Source: Desulfocapsa sp. (lineage in GTDB: Bacteria; Desulfobacterota; Desulfobulbia; Desulfobulbales; Desulfocapsaceae). From it: a stretch of DNA of 36,145 nucleotides. Made by a program: the position numbers and the translations under genes. Below the pieces are notes generated by a model. The model worked only from the letters and a program-made list of their open reading frames with translations. It searched no databases and was not told the origin of the DNA. Below, piece by piece: positions 32,975 through 36,145 of the stretch (within the stretch, counting starts at the first letter, position 1; the number at the start of each line of letters is the position of its first letter). The stretch covers positions 1-36,145 of the forward strand of contig JAOZKN010000015.1 of NCBI GenBank assembly GCA_029935315.1, given 5' to 3'.

Positions 32975-33286
32975 CTAGATAGTTTCAACAATAATATTGC
33001 TGCTGGTATTCTGATCAATACTGAGAGTACCACCATGAATCTTCAAAAGACATTGCGAACCACCCTGGGAACAAATAAGCTCAGCCTCCTGACCGGGTAG
33101 AACACCAAGGGCAGCCATTTTTGCACACTCTTTTCTGTCACCGGTTAGCTTACAAATCTTCAGCTTACCGGCCTGACAGGTCTCTGAGAGAGGGCCATGG
33201 TGTCGTTTGCATCGTTTCCCTTGCTTACACTGCTGCAGTTTATGGGCAAGAGAGCAACATTTTTTATTGAGTTTTTGTATTGTCAT
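32975..33286 (-). CDS. FeoA-domain protein with Cys-rich N-terminal extension
   Basis: A 103-residue protein from the ATG at 33286, where GGAG lies 7 nt upstream. The C-terminal ~65 residues are an SH3-like FeoA domain (K-I-C-K-L-T-G-D, M-A-A-L-G-V-L-P-G, I-H-G-G-T-L-S-I). The N-terminal ~35 residues hold C-C-S, Q-C, R-C-K-R-H-H-G and T-C, unusual for FeoA and a possible metal or Fe-S site. It is the first gene of the unit with the Cys-rich membrane protein and feoB. FeoA domains bind FeoB in the cytoplasm. Confidence 0.85.
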   Translation of the reverse strand: MTIQKLNKKCCSLAHKLQQCKQGKRCKRHHGPLSETCQAGKLKICKLTGDRKECAKMAALGVLPGQEAELICSQGGSQCLLKIHGGTLSIDQNTSSNIIVETI

Positions 33287-33364
33287 TTTCTGCTCCACTA
33301 AAGACATCTTTTAGGTACAACAAACAATATGCGCTGTCAATAAGAATATCAAGGGGCTTGAGTA

Positions 33365-33383
33365 ATTTAGGTCCCACTTAAAT
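33365..33383. promoter_or_regulatory. 19-bp metalloregulator-like dyad
   Basis: ATTTAGGT-CCC-ACTTAAAT, an 8-3-8 dyad with one mismatch, in the middle of the spacer between the divergent feo and cation-transporter units. Size and the TTTAGGT half-site resemble DtxR/MntR/IdeR operators. Confidence 0.45.
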
Positions 33384-33438
33384 GATAAAAGATGGTACTA
33401 CAAAGCGTGATGATTGAAATGATTGATGCATTTGGGGT

Positions 33439-33455
33439 ACACTCTTGACGAGTGT
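33439..33455. promoter_or_regulatory. 6-5-6 dyad close to the transporter start
   Basis: ACACTC-TTGAC-GAGTGT, a perfect dyad ending 18 nt before the transporter ATG. It could be an operator or an mRNA hairpin near the ribosome site. Confidence 0.35.
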
Positions 33456-33473
33456 GAATGATTTTTTGAGACC

Positions 33474-34688
33474 ATGTCAGCCGACTATTTTGACCTGATG
33501 GCAGGTGATAATGCAATGAAGAAGGAACAATCACAGCAAAAACTTGCAGAGGCCAGAAAACGTGCTGCTGTTTCCATTGGCCTTAATCTTTTTCTTGCCC
33601 TTGGAAAAGGTGTGGCAGGCATATTGTCAGGTTCTGCTGCTCTGTTGGGCGATGCAATTCATTCCGCCACAGATGTCGTTGCCTCCACCGCTGTTTTCCT
33701 CGGTATCTGGGTGGCAGGGCGTGAGCACCCATCTTTTCCTTATGGACTCTACAAAGCTGAAACTGTTGCCTCGCTTGCTGCTTCTGTCGCCATAATTCTT
33801 GCAGCTTATGAGATAGGCAGGCAGGCTGTTTTTGGGGTAGCAAGTCTTCCTGATGTGACTATTGCACTCCCTGTTGCTGCGCTTTCATTGCTCATTGCCC
33901 TTGGTTTTGGGCTGATGCAGTTACGTGCCGGGAAAAGACTAAATTCCCCTGCGCTTTTAGCGGATGCAAGGGATTATCTTGCCGACTCGCTGTCAACTGC
34001 AGTCGTACTCATAAGTTTACTAGTCGTTCCTTTTGGCTATAATATTGACAGAATTGCGGCTGGAATAGTGTCTCTTTTTGTCTTTATTGCTGGTGGCCAA
34101 CTATTTGTCAATGCCTTGAAAGATCTGTTGGATGCAGCCATTGACAGGGAAACAGAAAGGGAAATCATCACTTTTGTTGAAGATTATCCTCGAATCAGCC
34201 GCGTAAAAAAATGTTTCAGCAGAAAAGCAGGCGGGCGATTTCTTGTGGATATGGATGTTGAATTACGAACACCATCCCATAAGATCGCAGATCTTGTGGC
34301 TGATCGACTTGAAGAGGAATTACTGGTTGAATTTCCAGGTTTGGTTCTGGCTCGTATCCGGCCCCATTATGCCGCCGGCGTCTTTATGAAAAGGGTTGTG
34401 CCGGTGGAAAGCCCTGAAGGGGAATACAGCCATCATTTTGCCACCTCCCCCTGGTTTCTTGTCGAGACCATGACCATTGATGGAAAGGAAGTGAAAAAAC
34501 GGGAATTTATAGAGAATCGCTATAAAGACGCGGAAAAGAAAAAGGGATTGCTCGTTGGACGCTGGTTGTTAAAACTGAACCCAGATGAAGTTGTAGCTGA
34601 GGATAACGAAAGCGTGGCGCTGGAACTTCTCAAAGAATCAGGTGCCGAGATTATTCATCCCTCAACGTTGACTTCAACTATGATATGA
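33474..34688 (+). CDS. Cation diffusion facilitator fused to a NifX/FeMo-cofactor-type domain
   Basis: A 404-residue protein. Residues ~30-215 are a CDF transporter: the transport-site motifs are H63-S-A-T-D67 in TM2 and D167-Y-L-A-D171 in TM5. A cytoplasmic CDF C-terminal domain (about 215-300) follows. The last ~100 residues resemble the dinitrogenase iron-molybdenum cofactor family (PF02579): S-H-H-F-A-T-S-P-W-F-L-V, then G-R-W-L-L and A-L-E-L-L-K-E-S-G-A-E-I-I. CDF proteins export divalent metals by proton antiport; Fe(II), Mn or Zn is plausible beside feo genes. The start at 33474 is uncertain: ATG 33516 has a better ribosome site (AGGTGAT). It is divergent from the feo unit, and its 3' end overlaps the convergent feoA by 34 nt. 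Confidence 0.85.
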   Translation: MSADYFDLMAGDNAMKKEQSQQKLAEARKRAAVSIGLNLFLALGKGVAGILSGSAALLGDAIHSATDVVASTAVFLGIWVAGREHPSFPYGLYKAETVASLAASVAIILAAYEIGRQAVFGVASLPDVTIALPVAALSLLIALGFGLMQLRAGKRLNSPALLADARDYLADSLSTAVVLISLLVVPFGYNIDRIAAGIVSLFVFIAGGQLFVNALKDLLDAAIDRETEREIITFVEDYPRISRVKKCFSRKAGGRFLVDMDVELRTPSHKIADLVADRLEEELLVEFPGLVLARIRPHYAAGVFMKRVVPVESPEGEYSHHFATSPWFLVETMTIDGKEVKKREFIENRYKDAEKKKGLLVGRWLLKLNPDEVVAEDNESVALELLKESGAEIIHPSTLTSTMI

Positions 34689-34897
34689 TCGGCCTCATTA
34701 TTGCGAAGGGTCAAGGTTCCACCCATTACGCGAAGTGCGACGGGATCATAAAGCGGTGCACGTCCCTGTATGGTAATGTCGGTACCGGGAACCAGGCCCA
34801 TCTCCCGGATACGCCGGCCAAGTACACCACCAATTTTTACTGACTTGATAGTGCCGGTTTGTTTTTCTTTCATTTTTCGTAAATTAATTTCGCTCAT
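34655..34897 (-). CDS. feoA: FeoA-domain protein (solo)
   Basis: An 80-residue FeoA from the ATG at 34897 (M-S-E-I-N-L-R-K), with CAGGA just upstream; a longer frame to 34972 has no support. The SH3-like core is I-G-G-V-L-G-R-R-I-R-E-M-G-L-V-P-G-T-D and V-M-G-G-T-L-T-L. FeoA assists FeoB in Fe(II) uptake. It is not beside feoB but convergent with, and overlapping, the CDF transporter gene. Confidence 0.9.
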   Translation of the reverse strand: MSEINLRKMKEKQTGTIKSVKIGGVLGRRIREMGLVPGTDITIQGRAPLYDPVALRVMGGTLTLRNNEADHIIVEVNVEG

Positions 34898-35027
34898 GCA
34901 TCCTGCCTGCAGTAATTTGGTTGTCTGGTATGTGAAAATTGCCTTTATAGCTCTGGCGAGGGATCCTGTCAAGCCCCTTTGCCGCGTATATGTCTATCGC
35001 ACCCACGGGAGGACATATCGTATGAAT

Positions 35028-36119
35028 TTATGACGCTAATTTTTCAAGATAGCTGTCGTAGGCATTTTTTAAGCCAGACTGTAAATCAAATTCCGGTTTC
35101 CAACCCAGGGTATTGATCCTGTCTGTATTAAGAAGTTTCTTAGGGGTTCCATCAGGTTTGGACGAGTCAAAAACTACCTCACCTTCAAAACCAATAGCTT
35201 TCTTTATCATCTCTGCGGTTTCTGCAATACTTTGATCTGTTCCTGTTCCTACGTTTAAGAAAGAGGTTTTCATATTCCCGGAGTCAGGAGTAAACAGGGA
35301 TTGATCAAGATTCATGGTGAAAATGCAGGCGATGGCCATATCATCAACATGGAGAAATTCACGGTAGGCCTGACCCGTACCCCAGAGAATTACACGTGCC
35401 TTTGCAGCTTGTGAGCTAAGGGCTGTGGATTGGGCATTAAGCCCGATGGCATCTTTGATATCTTCAGGGATCGAACCATAGATAGCTTCATCTTTGCGGA
35501 TTGTCTGCAGATCACCTTGCATTGCGAGTTTAGCCAGATGGAACTTGCGAATCATGGCTGGAACGACATGACTGTTTTCCAGGTGGTAATTATCACCGGG
35601 GCCATACAGGTTGGTTGGCATAACTGAACGGTAGGATGTCGCATACTGACGGTTATAGGCTTCGCACATTTTAATACCAGCTATCTTGGCCAGTGCATAT
35701 GGTTCGTTTGTCGGTTCAAGTACACCGGTGAGAAGGTATTCCTCTTTTATGGGCTGCGGGGCCATTTTCGGATAAATACAGGAACTGCCAAGAAACAACA
35801 GGTTTTTGATACCAGCTTGATAGGCACCGTGAATAATGTTGGTCTGAATCATGGTGTTGCTATAGATAAATTCTGCAGGATAGGAATAATTTGCGTGGAT
35901 TCCTCCAACTTTTGCGGCTGCAAGGACTATGGCATCAATTTTTTCTGTGGAAAAGAAATCGTTTACAGCCTGCTGATTACATAGGTCAAGTTCTTTATGG
36001 GTTCTTGTAATAATACACTCAGGATCGTGGCCTATGCTTAACAGTCTTCGTATGATTGCAGAACCGACCATACCCCGATGGCCGGCAATAAAGATCCTGG
36101 TCTTCATTTTATTTTTCAT
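35028..36119 (-). CDS. fcl: GDP-L-fucose synthase
   Basis: A 363-residue extended SDR enzyme. The Rossmann motif is G-H-R-G-M-V-G-S; the active site includes S-S-C-I-Y-P and Y-A-L-A-K (YxxxK). It converts GDP-4-keto-6-deoxymannose to GDP-fucose by epimerisation and NADPH reduction, for surface glycans. An insertion of ~40 residues (around E-A-I-Y-G-S-I-P-E-D-I-K-D) makes it longer than the ~320-residue E. coli enzyme. The start has an AGG about 10 nt upstream; the in-frame Met at codon 5 is an alternative. Its neighbours would lie beyond the window. Confidence 0.95.
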   Translation of the reverse strand: MKNKMKTRIFIAGHRGMVGSAIIRRLLSIGHDPECIITRTHKELDLCNQQAVNDFFSTEKIDAIVLAAAKVGGIHANYSYPAEFIYSNTMIQTNIIHGAYQAGIKNLLFLGSSCIYPKMAPQPIKEEYLLTGVLEPTNEPYALAKIAGIKMCEAYNRQYATSYRSVMPTNLYGPGDNYHLENSHVVPAMIRKFHLAKLAMQGDLQTIRKDEAIYGSIPEDIKDAIGLNAQSTALSSQAAKARVILWGTGQAYREFLHVDDMAIACIFTMNLDQSLFTPDSGNMKTSFLNVGTGTDQSIAETAEMIKKAIGFEGEVVFDSSKPDGTPKKLLNTDRINTLGWKPEFDLQSGLKNAYDSYLEKLAS

Positions 36120-36145
36120 TGATATCTTTTACCTGTATTTGTTTA

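Noticed and set aside
34898-34972. Longer N terminus for the solo FeoA
   Set aside because: The added residues do not resemble FeoA and a ribosome site supports the ATG at 34897.

Overview
The window looks like a chromosomal segment of a strictly anaerobic, sulfur-metabolising Desulfobacterota bacterium, probably near the Desulfobulbales. Three things suggest this: an hcp locus with a small assimilatory-type sulfite reductase and a DVU2544-like ferredoxin, several low-potential iron-sulfur proteins, and a probable UGA-encoded selenoprotein. I see no phage, transposase, CRISPR array, rRNA or tRNA. Most of the window is ordinary core genome; the novelty is in small and non-coding elements.

Layout. 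1-780: end of a YkgJ-family gene, overlapped by a TusA-like gene whose catalytic codon is an in-frame TGA followed by a hairpin that fits a bacterial SECIS; this gene is absent from a standard ORF call. 784-4780 (minus): nitrosative-stress locus (hcp, small siroheme reductase, zinc-ribbon protein, ferredoxin). hcp and the ferredoxin each have a TTGA-N6-TCAA box centred about 41 nt upstream of the predicted start, as expected for HcpR/FNR-type activation. 4825-6291 (minus): methyltransferase and NarL-type response regulator. 6448-10673 (plus): uvrB, a DUF374 acyltransferase, a large imperfect inverted repeat, and a cobyrinate a,c-diamide synthase. 10704-13189 (minus): a long membrane-anchored coiled-coil protein and a small Cys-containing protein. 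13583-20553 (plus): a ferredoxin with an Asp in place of one cluster Cys, a four-helix membrane protein, alr, argS, a small membrane protein, an ArgA-type acetyltransferase and secA. 20652-25012 (minus): two tandem PPK2 kinases, a YfcE-like phosphoesterase and cardiolipin synthase. 25134-29719 (plus): argJ, avtA, a MORN-repeat protein and a DUF4177 protein.

29720-30560 has no conventional gene but is dense in signals: a sigma-54-type promoter placed exactly at the start of a ~75-nt small-RNA-like unit with a CU-rich linker and an intrinsic terminator, then a promoter, a complete cobalamin riboswitch and its terminator. The only thing downstream of the riboswitch on the same strand is a 30-codon ORF and a strong hairpin, so the riboswitch looks orphaned. 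30561-34897 is an iron/metal region: feoB, its Cys-rich partner and a Cys-extended FeoA (minus), divergent from a cation-diffusion transporter fused to a NifX-like domain, with a second feoA overlapping it tail to tail. The window ends in a GDP-L-fucose synthase gene.

Together the genes cover anaerobic redox stress defence, ferrous iron uptake, arginine and branched-chain amino acid synthesis, polyphosphate metabolism, protein export and envelope lipids. Most promising for follow-up are the TusA-like selenoprotein, the sigma-54 small-RNA candidate and the orphan B12 riboswitch.
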